A stretch of DNA of 64,000 nucleotides from Leishmania infantum JPCM5 (taxonomy: Eukaryota > Euglenozoa > Kinetoplastea > Trypanosomatida > Trypanosomatidae), in contig NC_009410.2 of assembly GCF_000002875.2 (NCBI RefSeq), positions 372,001-436,000 on the forward strand. Direction: 5' to 3'. Positions 9,823 through 19,987 of this stretch are shown here, one piece after another. The translations under genes were made by a program, and so were the position numbers. Positions within the stretch are counted from its first letter, which is position 1, and every line of letters begins with the position of its first letter. The notes beneath the pieces were generated by a model, which had not been told where the DNA came from, searched no databases, and saw only the letters and a program-made list of their open reading frames with translations.

Positions 9823-12800
9823 ATGTCCTCTTCTCCAACCCCTGCGGGGATGGGGACGCTCTATGTCAACGATTTCAAGGCACAGATCGCATCTATTCTG
9901 GGGTCCCGTGCCGCGGCGACTGGCACCAGCCCTTCTGGCTCACCAGCGACGGAAGGCTGTGGTCTCGCAAGGCGCCCCCAAGCGCGCCGAGAAGGAGGCG
10001 GCGACCTCAGTCAGCGCAATTCGCCTTTCCGGCACGGCAGTGGCAGTGGGGACTTCGGCAGCGTCACGCCGCCTCCAGGGGCAGTGCCCTACTCCCCCTC
10101 CGCAAGTCGTGGGACGCCGCTAGTGACGCCAACGCGCGGCAGTGGCGCGAATTGTTCTGGAGAGCGCGCGAAGAGCGCGCGCCGCCGCTCCCGTGCGGCG
10201 CTGCTGCTCGACACGTCCGCTGTCTTCGTGACACCCACGCCGCAGAAGCAGCGGCACCGCCACCTCTCCCCCGGCACGTCCGCGCGTGACAACAAAGAGA
10301 AATCATCACGCGCCAGATGTGTAACCACGTCGGCATCGCGACGGCGCGGCCCAAAGCGGGATGGCGCACAGTGCGTCGGCAGCTTATCCGCAGGGCACAC
10401 GAACGTCACCCTCTCCACTGGGGTAGGTGGTGGCTACGCGATTCACGTAAGCCGGCACCCCGTCTACTCCGGCAGAGGAGCACCGCAGCGGAAGTGTACC
10501 TCCCCTCCGCCAGCTGCTGGCAAGGCCGCCGGAGTGCAAGGAGGCCTCGCCATATCCGTCGAAGCGAACACCGTGCGGCGGCTGCAGAGAGGCGGGGCGG
10601 ACAAGCCGGTGGCATCGGTGGCAGCGACCAAAACCGCGCCTGTCAAGGCTGCCACGGCCTTGGGTGTCTGCCCAGCGGTGAGCGCAGGCCAGACGAGACC
10701 GCCGGGGCAACGCGGCAGCATCATCGAGCAACTGGCAGTAGCCACCCAGATGAAAGGCGGTGACGGTTCCACGCTGGGACAGGCCGCACACGAGCCGCAC
10801 GCTAACGCCTCCGTGGCAAGGTCATCGAGTCCGCGAAAGTGTCCTCTGCCGCATTCCGAGAGTGAACTGCGGTTGTCGAGGCTCACCGGCGGCAGCAACA
10901 CAAAGCCGCTAGGTCCGCTGCAGTTGCACGATCGAATGCGCATGCACCTGCAGCAGGCGTCGTTCAATGTGAGCGCCAGCGCTGCTGGCGAGGCAGACAG
11001 GCGCTTGCCGAATGACGCGCTCGTCCTTGCGGGCCCGGAACGGACGCCGGGCGGAGAGGAGAACCCCATGTACACTCAACTCAAGGCATTCCAGCTGCCC
11101 CAGGGGCACACAGCCGCGCCCCCAACCCCCGCGCCACCCCCGTTGCCGGGCCCAGCAACGACCGGCGGCACACCCGCAGCAGCGCCCTCCGCTGCACCAC
11201 CCCCTCCAGCCGCGCCAGGCGCAGTGACAACGGTGACGGACCTAACTTCTGCGCCAGCACCGGCACCTGCCGCTGGCATACCCGCCACAGTGGCGCCCCC
11301 TCCTTCGCCAGGGGCCGACGTCCTTGCCGCCGCCGCCTTCGCAGGCGCACCTGCGGCTAGCCCAGCGCCGCCGCCGCCGCCACCACCACCAGCGGTCGCA
11401 GCAGGCGCAGGAGCCGTCAACGCACCCGCTGCGGGCGGTTCGGCTGCGGGAATGGGTGCCTCAGCTGCTGCCGCAGCTTCCGGCGCACGGCTGTCTGCAC
11501 ACCCGGTCTCTGCGCGGGAGCTGACGAGGGAGATGACGGAGGCGGAGGAGGAGCGCTTGCTGCGTGACCTCATCGCCGCGTCACGTCACGACCACCGGTG
11601 CGCGCGGCCGCAGCCGTCAGCCGGCTCGGCTGTCCCCGCCACGGACGCCATCCTCACTGCCGCGATAGAGACGGCGCTGCAGCTGAGACGGGAGGCAAAC
11701 AGCGGCGCGCTCCACGGCTGGCGGAGGCCACCGGCAAACGTGCTGTTGCCTGATCCGACGCAGTCCGCGCCTACGTGGGCGGTGCTCAAGTCGGTACCTG
11801 CCCAGGAGGCGCAGCAGGCGGCCGCCGCGGCTGCTATCGCACAACCCAGTGGCGGAGCCCCTGGGAACCACTTAGCATCACCGACGGATGACATGAAAGC
11901 CGCCGCGCACGACGTCGCTGAGAACGCCGCTGACGGCGACGAAACCGCGCGGGTGCTGGACTGCATCGACTACCACGCGCCGTTCCAGTGCGTCCTCCGT
12001 CCCGAGTACGTGGAGCGCGACCTCGTGCCAGCGGCCTTGAGCGTGGAAGTCGTCGCCCACACCGGCGTGGATGGCCTCATGAAGTCTTGCCCTACCAACC
12101 GCACCCCCCCAGGCGCCGCGGCGGCGGCGGCGGAGCAGAGGGACAATATCAATGCGGATGCGCTCGCTCCAGCGGCAGCAGCCAGCAGCGACACCGCAGT
12201 GAAGACGCTAGCTGCGCAGGCCGTCATTTTGCGCGACCCGCTCTCTCTTCTCGCGTGCGAGCACCTCGCCGAGGACACAATCGACATCACCGCTCGCCGC
12301 CGCGCGTACCTGTCGGCGATGGATGCGTTGCGCGGCGTCACGCGCGGCGGTGCGCTTTCCACCAACCGCCCCGGTGCGCTGGCCTCCACGCTGCAAGAAG
12401 CCTCATCACTTGGTGCGGTGTTTTGCGAGCTGTCGTACCCGGCCAAGGTACTGCTTTCAGCGATCCTGTACATGCGCTCGCTCGGGGCGCTGCCGAGCCT
12501 GCTGCGAGTTGGCCCGCTCACCGAGTACAGTCCCGTCGTGGACAAGGAAAACTGCATCGAACTTGTCTTCTACAACCCGCTCGACGAGGAGCAGGGCGTG
12601 CGAGCGGCACAGGAGGAGCAGCAGAAGTCGGGGAAGCTGAAGCCCTCGCGGCATCGGTTTGAGCGAGCGCGTGCGGTGGGCGCAACAGTCCTTCACAGAC
12701 AAGTGCCAGCTGGTCGCGTGTCGCTCATCGAGGCTGTGACCCCGATCAACGCCCCGGGAAGGGCGCGCTCGCAGCCGCCCGCGGAGGGGCAACCGAGTAG

Positions 12801-15108
12801 CAGCCCAGGCGCGTCGTTCCGTAGCCGCTCAGGCAGGCAGTACGGCAGCACCACCCGCCGCTTCACGGGCGACTCCCTCGACGGAAAAGGTGAGGCGCAC
12901 GCAAGCCACGCGCACAACTACACCGGCCCGTCCCCGTCACCGCTGTCGAAGCGGCGACTAACCACCCTTGAGGACCGGCTGATGAGCGCGTTGTCCGCGA
13001 CGGCGATGCGGCGGGCTGGCCCTGCGGCCTCCCGGAGCGTCAGCTCTGCCGCTGTCACCTCACGCACCGTTTCACCGCACCGATTCTTTTCTCGCGCGAT
13101 CTCCACAAACCTGGCTGAGTTGCAGCTGCACGACACGGAGGCCTCGCTGATGGCGGGTGACGCTCTCGACGAAGCACGGCGTTTGTCCGCCGCTGATGGC
13201 GGTGAGCCGTGTTCCTCTGAGAACGGTGGCTCCTGGCTACTGCGCAACGCGTCGCAGGATGGGCCCGCGCCGCACGTCTTTGCTCGCCAGGTGGGTGAAC
13301 CGGGCACCAACGCTGATGAAAGCCTAAGTGGGAGTGAAAACGTCCATCGCGGCGACGCTGACCTCGCCTCTGGCCGCCGGCGCCACCAGGAACTATCCCA
13401 GCTGCCAACTAAGCTGCAGGGGTGCGGCTCGGGGTGCGCCAGTCGCGTTCCGCGCGTGCGCATTACACCTCCATCGGGTACATCGGCAAGCGGCACACCT
13501 GGCTCGTCTGCCCTTCGCCGCAGCTCCGTCATCGTTGCGCTCGAAGACCTGCAGCGGGCGGCTGAGAGGGGCGGCGTGCCGGCTGCTGCGCGCGCGGCAA
13601 ACGCCCCCTCGCCACCGTCGCACTCACTCCCCGGCCGCACCGATCCCTTATCCACCGTCACGCAGCCTGCCAAGGCGATGCCACCGCCGCCGACGCACTT
13701 TGAAGCGGGCCAGCCGGCCACCACTTGTGGCTCGAGGGCCGCGGCAACGCCCGCAAGCGGCTCGGCACCGGCAAGCGCGTACGGCCCCGGCGTCGCCCGC
13801 TTCCCCACGGGCGAGCAGGAGCTTTGCGTGGTCTTGCGCGCCGTCGTGGCGCAGAAGTCGCACGTGTACTCCTTCGGCAAGGCAGAGACAGTGCACGTGT
13901 TGCCCCCGCTGCCGCGGCGCAGCGCCGACGACGACGGCGACAAGGCGCTGCTGCGCAAGCAGACAATGCAGAAGGCGGAGATGGAGCGCCTGGCCACGGA
14001 CTCTTCGAGCCCACTACACAAATTCCTTTGCGGCGGTGACAAGCTGTGTGGCGAGGCGAAGATAGAGGGGGACCAGTGGAGGGCTGCCTTGCTTGATCGG
14101 GCGCGCCGTGCTGCCGCCGCGGCGCGTCAGCGCGTCCCGGTCACGGTGAATGAGAATGGCATGCCGGCGTCGGCCGACTACGGCGACCTCGTTGTGGCCT
14201 TTGTTCTGAGCGGCAACGCGTCGGAGCTGAGCGGTTCGGTGCCGGACATGATGGAGCTGGAGGAGCTGCGGTACCGCATTTTCTCGCTGCTGGGGTACAG
14301 CGCGAGCGACCCGGCCGGAATGCAGGCGGTGAAGGAGGCCGCTGGAGTAGGTGGAGCATCCGCTGCGGCTCGACCGCCAGCAGAAGGAGTCACGCGGTCT
14401 TCTACGACGGCGCCTTCGCCTCTCGAACCCAATCTGGCGCGCCTGCAGCAGCACTTTACCTCTTTCAAAGCGTTCCATACCCCGGATTCACCACATCCGG
14501 AAACCAGGGAGACGCCGTCGTTTGGTGCGTCATCTGCGTCGCCGTGCGCCTCTTTAGTGAGGGGTCAGCGGCGGCCCAGCTTCTTCGAAGACGTGCTGCA
14601 ACGAGCCGATCCTCTGGCGGACTTGGACGGCGGCGACGGCAGGAGGGGGCGCTACCTTACCGAGTTCGATGTGCAGCAGAGGCAGGGGACACTGCGGCAG
14701 AGGCAGAAGCAGGATGTGCAGACGCTGATGCTACAACGCTATCCGATCTACCGCGCCTCAAGCGTCGCGGAGAGCACTCTGCAGGCCTTCTTCGCTGAGG
14801 CAAAGGAAGCAGTCGTTGCGGCACGTCAGCAGGGGCGACGGCGCGACGACGCCAGGTCATCCAGCGGCCGCCCCAGCACTAGCGGTGGTCGCTTCTCCTC
14901 ACCTGACCCGTCTTTGGACCCTCTTACGCGGTACACACGCGGCGACGCGGTGACGACTGCGCTGCAGGATTCGGAGCGTGATCTGCTGCGCTTCCGCCCT
15001 ATGAACCTAAACAGCTTCCACCGCGAGCTCACCGACGCTGTGCAGTGCGCGTTGGATCTGCAGATTTGGCAGGGCAAGAAAAACGTATTGCACGCGTTCC
15101 ACATGTAG
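9823..15108 (+). CDS. Large proline-rich protein of unknown function
   Basis: 1761 residues; not recognised as a named family. Residues 1-420 are basic, Ser/Gly-rich and probably disordered. Residues about 425-566 are Pro/Ala-rich, with a run of eight prolines near 11370-11397 resembling an SH3/profilin-binding or FH1-like segment, but no FH2 domain follows. A charged helix (ELTREMTEAEEERLLRDL) comes next. A more ordered segment at about 700-930 contains LRDPLSLLACEHLAEDTIDI and FCELSYPAKVLLSAILYMRS, and a second ordered part at about 1320-1480 holds ELCVVLRAVVAQKSHVYSFG. The C-terminal 30 residues (LNSFHRELTDAVQCALDLQI) look conserved and helical. No membrane segment or signal peptide is visible. 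Coding is supported by codon usage, length and a single open frame. A cytoskeletal adaptor is one possibility, unproven. Confidence 0.8.
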   Translation: MSSSPTPAGMGTLYVNDFKAQIASILGSRAAATGTSPSGSPATEGCGLARRPQARREGGGDLSQRNSPFRHGSGSGDFGSVTPPPGAVPYSPSASRGTPLVTPTRGSGANCSGERAKSARRRSRAALLLDTSAVFVTPTPQKQRHRHLSPGTSARDNKEKSSRARCVTTSASRRRGPKRDGAQCVGSLSAGHTNVTLSTGVGGGYAIHVSRHPVYSGRGAPQRKCTSPPPAAGKAAGVQGGLAISVEANTVRRLQRGGADKPVASVAATKTAPVKAATALGVCPAVSAGQTRPPGQRGSIIEQLAVATQMKGGDGSTLGQAAHEPHANASVARSSSPRKCPLPHSESELRLSRLTGGSNTKPLGPLQLHDRMRMHLQQASFNVSASAAGEADRRLPNDALVLAGPERTPGGEENPMYTQLKAFQLPQGHTAAPPTPAPPPLPGPATTGGTPAAAPSAAPPPPAAPGAVTTVTDLTSAPAPAPAAGIPATVAPPPSPGADVLAAAAFAGAPAASPAPPPPPPPPAVAAGAGAVNAPAAGGSAAGMGASAAAAASGARLSAHPVSARELTREMTEAEEERLLRDLIAASRHDHRCARPQPSAGSAVPATDAILTAAIETALQLRREANSGALHGWRRPPANVLLPDPTQSAPTWAVLKSVPAQEAQQAAAAAAIAQPSGGAPGNHLASPTDDMKAAAHDVAENAADGDETARVLDCIDYHAPFQCVLRPEYVERDLVPAALSVEVVAHTGVDGLMKSCPTNRTPPGAAAAAAEQRDNINADALAPAAAASSDTAVKTLAAQAVILRDPLSLLACEHLAEDTIDITARRRAYLSAMDALRGVTRGGALSTNRPGALASTLQEASSLGAVFCELSYPAKVLLSAILYMRSLGALPSLLRVGPLTEYSPVVDKENCIELVFYNPLDEEQGVRAAQEEQQKSGKLKPSRHRFERARAVGATVLHRQVPAGRVSLIEAVTPINAPGRARSQPPAEGQPSSSPGASFRSRSGRQYGSTTRRFTGDSLDGKGEAHASHAHNYTGPSPSPLSKRRLTTLEDRLMSALSATAMRRAGPAASRSVSSAAVTSRTVSPHRFFSRAISTNLAELQLHDTEASLMAGDALDEARRLSAADGGEPCSSENGGSWLLRNASQDGPAPHVFARQVGEPGTNADESLSGSENVHRGDADLASGRRRHQELSQLPTKLQGCGSGCASRVPRVRITPPSGTSASGTPGSSALRRSSVIVALEDLQRAAERGGVPAAARAANAPSPPSHSLPGRTDPLSTVTQPAKAMPPPPTHFEAGQPATTCGSRAAATPASGSAPASAYGPGVARFPTGEQELCVVLRAVVAQKSHVYSFGKAETVHVLPPLPRRSADDDGDKALLRKQTMQKAEMERLATDSSSPLHKFLCGGDKLCGEAKIEGDQWRAALLDRARRAAAAARQRVPVTVNENGMPASADYGDLVVAFVLSGNASELSGSVPDMMELEELRYRIFSLLGYSASDPAGMQAVKEAAGVGGASAAARPPAEGVTRSSTTAPSPLEPNLARLQQHFTSFKAFHTPDSPHPETRETPSFGASSASPCASLVRGQRRPSFFEDVLQRADPLADLDGGDGRRGRYLTEFDVQQRQGTLRQRQKQDVQTLMLQRYPIYRASSVAESTLQAFFAEAKEAVVAARQQGRRRDDARSSSGRPSTSGGRFSSPDPSLDPLTRYTRGDAVTTALQDSERDLLRFRPMNLNSFHRELTDAVQCALDLQIWQGKKNVLHAFHM

Positions 15109-15856
15109 CGTCTCTGCTTCTCCAGTGTCTCTGTGCTGCTGCCGGTGCGCGGTTCGTCGATGGAGGATGGACGTGTGGCACACACGTACATGTATAGATG
15201 CCTCGATACGGTGCTGTGCGCATGGGCACGTGCATGCGTGTGGGCGTCTGTAACGCTCGTGCGCTTCTCTGCACTGCCTCGGGCGCCTAGATCATCATAA
15301 AAACATAGAAACAACGACAGCAATGAAAACAACTCACAGCTCCTCAAAGGCAAGCAACGTCGATGCCTGACGATGACCACCCGCTGCGACGCACCTCCCC
15401 CTCTCTCTCTCGGTGGCTGCCTAGTGGTGTGCGCGCCTCAGCACTTATCGACTATGCGCGCTGGAAGTCGGTCATGTCATGAGACCACCGCCGAGCCGAT
15501 GCTGGGGCGCACGGGGGAGAGATGTATGTAAAAGAAATAGCGAGAGCAAGAGAGGGTGGCGTCGAAAGGTGCCTCGTGGGGATGGCAAGCGCGCTCCTCC
15601 ACAACTAGACAGGGTTCGCATGCGGAGCTCCGCGGACGACGGTGACTGCGGAGAGCCGCACATGCTAGGGACGCTGTGCGCATCTTCCCTTCGGCCGGAT
15701 GCATCGCTTGAAGAGCCACGGCTGCCACGCGGTACCCGCACATGTGTGCACACGCCAGGCCTCTCTCTCTCTCTCTGCCTGCGCCACCGTCATCATCAAC
15801 ACCCCTATCCATCCTCCACTACCACTGCATCCATCCGGATCGCCCCACCGCGCCCA
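15109..15856. other. Intergenic spacer
   Basis: No separate gene seen. C/T tracts at about 15391-15411 (AG at 15423) and 15751-15780. The downstream J-protein frame is open from 15479, so part of this could be coding if the earlier ATG is used. Confidence 0.6.
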
Positions 15857-17881
15857 ATGTCCCTTGGCATGGCTGCCGCTTTCCGTGGAGGCCCTTCTGA
15901 GCAGCCCCCACTGCGAGACACGATGTCGCGCTCCACCATTCGGCGCTTTGTTCTGCAGAACATCATCGCCGTGGCGGCGCACTGCCCCTCCACCGCCATC
16001 GCCTCGGCAGCTGTGGCAGTCATGACGGGCGGCACGGGGCCTGCGTCGGCCTCTGTTGCCTCGTCCTCCTCGACAGTCAGCTGGGTGCAGCGCATGCTCG
16101 TCAAGAAGCACGCAGGTTCGACATCCGCGTCCTCCTCGCACTTTGCGCTTGTCACGGAGGCGGAGATGGAGTGGATCCGGCGGTGCCGTCGAGAGGACGC
16201 CGAGGAGAGCCGCGTCGTCCTAGCCACATGCCCGAGTCGCTCCGTACTGCGCGGCATTGGCGGCGGCGCTCTCAACGTGGTTCTCGGGTTTGTCATCTCA
16301 CCTCTCGTCTTCCTCGCCGTTTCCCTGGAGCGTGTACGACTGGGCAGCGGCTTGAGTGCGCTGTGGACGGCACCATGCTACGGTCTCCTATGGGGCGGCG
16401 TCTTCCTCGCCTGCGCCCAGTACGCGGCGGTGCAGCAGGTGACTCTCAGCTCCTACTACGGCTGCGTGGCGACGCCCCTGTACTACTGCGTGAACCGGCG
16501 TCCCATGGCGGATGTCTCCGCGTCGGCGTCGACTGGTGCGCCACGCGCACGCGCGTGGACGTGGAACGGGCTCCGCGGCTGCTTCGAGGCACCGCAGGGA
16601 ACGCCGAACGCCCGCCATCCGCTCCTACAGCTCTACGAAGACCCATCGGTGTTGCGCGAGCGTGCCATGAAACGTGTTACCCGTCGGGACAAGGACAAGA
16701 TCAAGAGGAAGGCCAAGTACAGCGGCAAAGCCAAGATGAGCGGCACAGACGGCGTCGCGGACGACGACTATTACGGTCTGCTTGGCGTGCCAACCGATGC
16801 CACGGCGCGGCAGATCAAGGAGGCCTACAATCAAAAGGTGCTCCACATCCACCCAGACCGCAACCCGAGCCCGGATGCTGCGCAGCAGTTCGACCGCATT
16901 ACGAAGGCCTACCGCGTCCTGTCGAGCCCGCAGAAGCGCAGGAAGTTCGACCTCGGCGGTACAGAGGGCGTCGAAGACACCGGCGCTAAAAAGCGCGACG
17001 CCGTCCGTGCCCTTTTCGGTGGTGAAGAGGTGCACCGCATCGCTGGGGACGTGTTCATGAGCAGCTTCTCGCAGCGCGTGATTGACGGCCTCGACTACAC
17101 CGGCGAAGAGCTTGCGGTGCTGCGCCAGCACATGCACGAGCAGTGCCGGGATGAGCTGCTGAGCAATTACCTAGTGCACTACGACGCAGCAGCGGCGGCA
17201 TCAGAGACAGCGGCGGCCAGCAGGAAGGTGGCGGATGCGAAGAAGCGCAGCGGCAGCTGCAGAGGCCCCTGGAAAGGCGATGCTCTTGCCATCCGGCTGC
17301 ACAATATCCTCAGCACCGGGCTTGCGAAAGAAGTGCTGCATACCATCGGCCATGAGTACAAGCGAGTCATTGCCTATTACGACATCGAGAGGAGGCGGCC
17401 CAGCGGCAGCGTTGAGGCCGGAGAGGCGAACAGCGGCGCGTCACCATCGCCTGTCCGCGATGCAGTAGCGCCTCACTCGAAGAGCTTGTCTCTCCCTTTC
17501 CTCGCGGTGGCTCGCGCGAAGCTCTACTTCAAGACAGTCGGTCCGCACCGCTGGCAGGTGCGGCGACAGAAATTCAAGTATCTTGCCACGGTGCGTGGCC
17601 GTACCTTCAAGGACTCGGAGGCCATGGTGGATCTGGCGTGGTACACGTCTGTGCAAGAGCTGGAGGCGACGGCGCGCACCGTCGCTCTCGCGCTTCTGTA
17701 CGACCCGCAGCTGCCGGCGGCCGAGGCCGCACGCCGACGGAACGCGCTGGAGGCTCTGGCAGACACGTTTATTCTTTATGGCCAGCCGTACAAGGGTGCG
17801 AATAAATCCACCATGAACCAACTGATGAACTCGATGCGCGAGTATCAGCAGCAGAGGCAGCGCGAGAAGGACGCTCAGTAG
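15857..17881 (+). CDS. J-protein with C-terminal DnaJ-X-like domain (class C Hsp40)
   Basis: 674 residues from this ATG. The J domain lies at about 304-370 (DYYGLLGVPTDATARQIKEA, HPD at 332-334, ending RKFDLGG), so Hsp70 stimulation is expected. A Gly-rich hydrophobic stretch at about 133-195 (GFVISPLVFLAVSLERVRLG) precedes it and may touch a membrane. After the J domain, EVLHTIGHEYKRVIAYYD and the following helices (EAMVDLAWYTSVQELEATAR) resemble the DnaJ-X region of yeast Caj1/Djp1-type proteins. There is no Gly/Phe linker or zinc finger. The start is uncertain: the frame is open to an ATG at 15479, but that extension crosses a CT-rich splicing-like tract; another ATG lies at 15923. A second gene of the same layout lies at 52391-55087. 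Confidence 0.83.
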   Translation: MSLGMAAAFRGGPSEQPPLRDTMSRSTIRRFVLQNIIAVAAHCPSTAIASAAVAVMTGGTGPASASVASSSSTVSWVQRMLVKKHAGSTSASSSHFALVTEAEMEWIRRCRREDAEESRVVLATCPSRSVLRGIGGGALNVVLGFVISPLVFLAVSLERVRLGSGLSALWTAPCYGLLWGGVFLACAQYAAVQQVTLSSYYGCVATPLYYCVNRRPMADVSASASTGAPRARAWTWNGLRGCFEAPQGTPNARHPLLQLYEDPSVLRERAMKRVTRRDKDKIKRKAKYSGKAKMSGTDGVADDDYYGLLGVPTDATARQIKEAYNQKVLHIHPDRNPSPDAAQQFDRITKAYRVLSSPQKRRKFDLGGTEGVEDTGAKKRDAVRALFGGEEVHRIAGDVFMSSFSQRVIDGLDYTGEELAVLRQHMHEQCRDELLSNYLVHYDAAAAASETAAASRKVADAKKRSGSCRGPWKGDALAIRLHNILSTGLAKEVLHTIGHEYKRVIAYYDIERRRPSGSVEAGEANSGASPSPVRDAVAPHSKSLSLPFLAVARAKLYFKTVGPHRWQVRRQKFKYLATVRGRTFKDSEAMVDLAWYTSVQELEATARTVALALLYDPQLPAAEAARRRNALEALADTFILYGQPYKGANKSTMNQLMNSMREYQQQRQREKDAQ

Positions 17882-18745
17882 TGCGGTTGCTTAGTGCTTT
17901 TATCGTGGCGCGCTTCGCAGCACCGCGGATTGCAAGGGAAGAGGAGAGTCGGCGTGCAGGTAGCGGAGAGCGGCGAGGAGAGATAAGATGGTGCGTGTTC
18001 GCCGGGGAGCTCGTGTCTGAAACGAGATCGTCGGCTCAGCATCCATTCACTGGTTCTTTGCCCCATTGCCCCTCTTCTCCCCATCTCTCTGTCTGCCTCC
18101 CATGCCTGTCTTCGGCGTGCGTCCGACCACAAATCTTGCCGGCGTCCAATGTGTGCGCATCCGCTCCTCTTCACGTAAGTGACATAACAGACAAGCGCGA
18201 AAGCAGCGGCTGAGACGAACGAAAAATAAAGGAGGAACGCCGACAGAGCCGCGAGGGGAGAGTGCGAGAGGCGCGCGAAGCGTGAGCGAATGGGGAGGGG
18301 GCGAGCGCGCGGGTACGGCCGCGTCACCGCCGTTGCTTCGCGCGCCTCCTGCACTCTTCTACCGAGCTACCAAGCGGTCTGGTCGGTGTGTCCTTGGCGG
18401 AAATGCCCTGCCTTGAGTATAGATGGAAGTGTGCGATGCCTGGTGACATGGAGACGAGCAGCACGTGTGTCTGCAGCTCTGCAGCCTCCCTCAAGACCCC
18501 TTTCCCAAACCTCGGCCCGCCCCGTTATGGGCCCCCCGCTGTGCTTGTATGTGAGTGCCGCGCAACCGCCCCTTCGTCCTGTCCTTAGTGCTGCGTGGTT
18601 CAGTTTAATACGCTACACCTCCCGCTGGCCCCGCTGCTCGCCTCTCTTCTTCTCCCATGCCGGCCCTCATCGTCTGTGCCACTTCCCCCTGCCCTTCCTA
18701 CTCTGCACGCGCGCAGGTGCACGGACGCGCGCACGCAAAAGCACA
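17882..18745. other. Intergenic spacer
   Basis: No gene seen; purine-rich in the first half and C/T-rich near the aldo-keto reductase acceptor. Confidence 0.7.
18640..18716 (+). promoter_or_regulatory. Trans-splice acceptor of the aldo-keto reductase gene
   Basis: Two C/T tracts (about 18640-18655 and 18685-18704) are followed by the AG at 18715-18716, 30 bases before the chosen ATG. This argues against the longer upstream open frame. Confidence 0.6.
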
Positions 18746-19987
18746 ATGGCCACGACGGCGGTGGCTGCTGCTGGCTTTCTTCCATCCCTGTCATTCGGGG
18801 TGCCTCCGATCGGCATCGGCACCTACGAACTTCGTGGGGACGCCTGCGTGAGCGCCGTGCGGGCCGCTCTCCAGATGGGCTACCGTCTGATCGACACCGC
18901 CGCGGCGTACCGCAACGAGGAGCTCGTGGGTGAAGGCATCATCAGCAGCGGCGTTCCGCGAGCGGACCTATTCATTGTGGTGAAGATCGCGATGAAGAGC
19001 ATGGGTACTGACGAAGCGGTGCGGCAGGGAATCCTCGACAGCATCCGCAAGCTACGCATCGACTACGCCGACTGCGTGCTGATGCACTGGCCGGGGTGCG
19101 GCGGGCTAAAGCCGCAAGACGCATCAGGTCATCAAGCGGCCCGCGCGCGGTGCTGGCGCATCATGCACGAGCTGCAGGCTCTGGGCAAAGTGCGTTACTG
19201 TGGTGTGTCGAACTTTCTGCCGCGGCACTTCAAGGAGCTGAACTGCTTCCACGACGGCGACGGTGGGCGTAGTGAGGATGAGGCCGTCGCTGCTGCGGCG
19301 CAACCGCATGCTTCCATCAAGGGCGAAAGGAACGCAGACGTTGCGGCGCACAGGCATTGCAGCAACACGAGCAGTGCCTCCTCACCCTCGTCTTCCGAGG
19401 CATGGCCGGCTTCTGCATCGTCGCATCTGCTTTCACCGCCCATCCTGAATCAGATTGAGCTGCACCCTCTCTGCATTCAGCGTGACGTCGAAACGTACTG
19501 TCGCCGACGCCACGGTATGCTGCTGCAGCAGTACTCCCCACTTGGCAAGGGGGACGCGCGTCTCTTGCAGCACCCGCGACTGCTTGAGGTGCACGCGCGG
19601 TACTTTTCGAACCAGAGCGATGGAAATCATGTGCCAGCACCACCGCAGGCGGCGTCACCTGAGGCCGTCAAGCCGTACTCTTTGGAGGACATGATACTCA
19701 TGTGGGGCTTCGCACAGGGCTACTGCACGCTGGTGCGGAGCCACAGGCCTGACCACCTCCGCGCCAACTTGGATGCCGCTCGCGACTATTTCGCCTCTGT
19801 GGAAGCAGTCGCGAAAGGAGCGGGCAACGGCGGCGGCGGCGGCGAAGCATCCCAGACTTCGGCTGGCACGGCACGCGCGCTACTGACAGCGGAGCAGCTT
19901 AATGTTATTCGACATCTCCGTGCGCACATTGGCGTCGAGGGCAATCAAGACATGCATCTATGCTGGTACAGCTCTCAAATCGCTTAA
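18746..19987 (+). CDS. Aldo-keto reductase
   Basis: 413 residues. The NADPH-dependent aldo-keto reductase fold is supported by a complete catalytic tetrad: D50 and Y55 (LIDTAAAYRNE), K80 (FIVVKIAM) and H114 (VLMHWPG). GVSNFLPRHFKEL, NQIELHP and LLQQYSPLGKG follow in the usual order, and a late VRSHRPDHLRANLDA resembles the cofactor-binding segment. A Ser/Ala/His-rich insert at about 168-229 separates VSNF from NQIELHP, which are normally about 20-25 residues apart, and a second low-complexity stretch sits near the C-terminus. The start is supported by a polypyrimidine tract and an AG at 18715-18716, only 30 bases upstream; the longer open frame upstream would lie before the spliced leader and is rejected. 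Substrate is unknown; in the family it would be an aldehyde, ketone or quinone. Confidence 0.9.
   Translation: MATTAVAAAGFLPSLSFGVPPIGIGTYELRGDACVSAVRAALQMGYRLIDTAAAYRNEELVGEGIISSGVPRADLFIVVKIAMKSMGTDEAVRQGILDSIRKLRIDYADCVLMHWPGCGGLKPQDASGHQAARARCWRIMHELQALGKVRYCGVSNFLPRHFKELNCFHDGDGGRSEDEAVAAAAQPHASIKGERNADVAAHRHCSNTSSASSPSSSEAWPASASSHLLSPPILNQIELHPLCIQRDVETYCRRRHGMLLQQYSPLGKGDARLLQHPRLLEVHARYFSNQSDGNHVPAPPQAASPEAVKPYSLEDMILMWGFAQGYCTLVRSHRPDHLRANLDAARDYFASVEAVAKGAGNGGGGGEASQTSAGTARALLTAEQLNVIRHLRAHIGVEGNQDMHLCWYSSQIA

Noticed and set aside
12918..14042. 374-codon - strand open frame within the proline-rich gene
   Set aside because: It is a shadow of GC-rich coding sequence with no domain and no acceptor on that strand.
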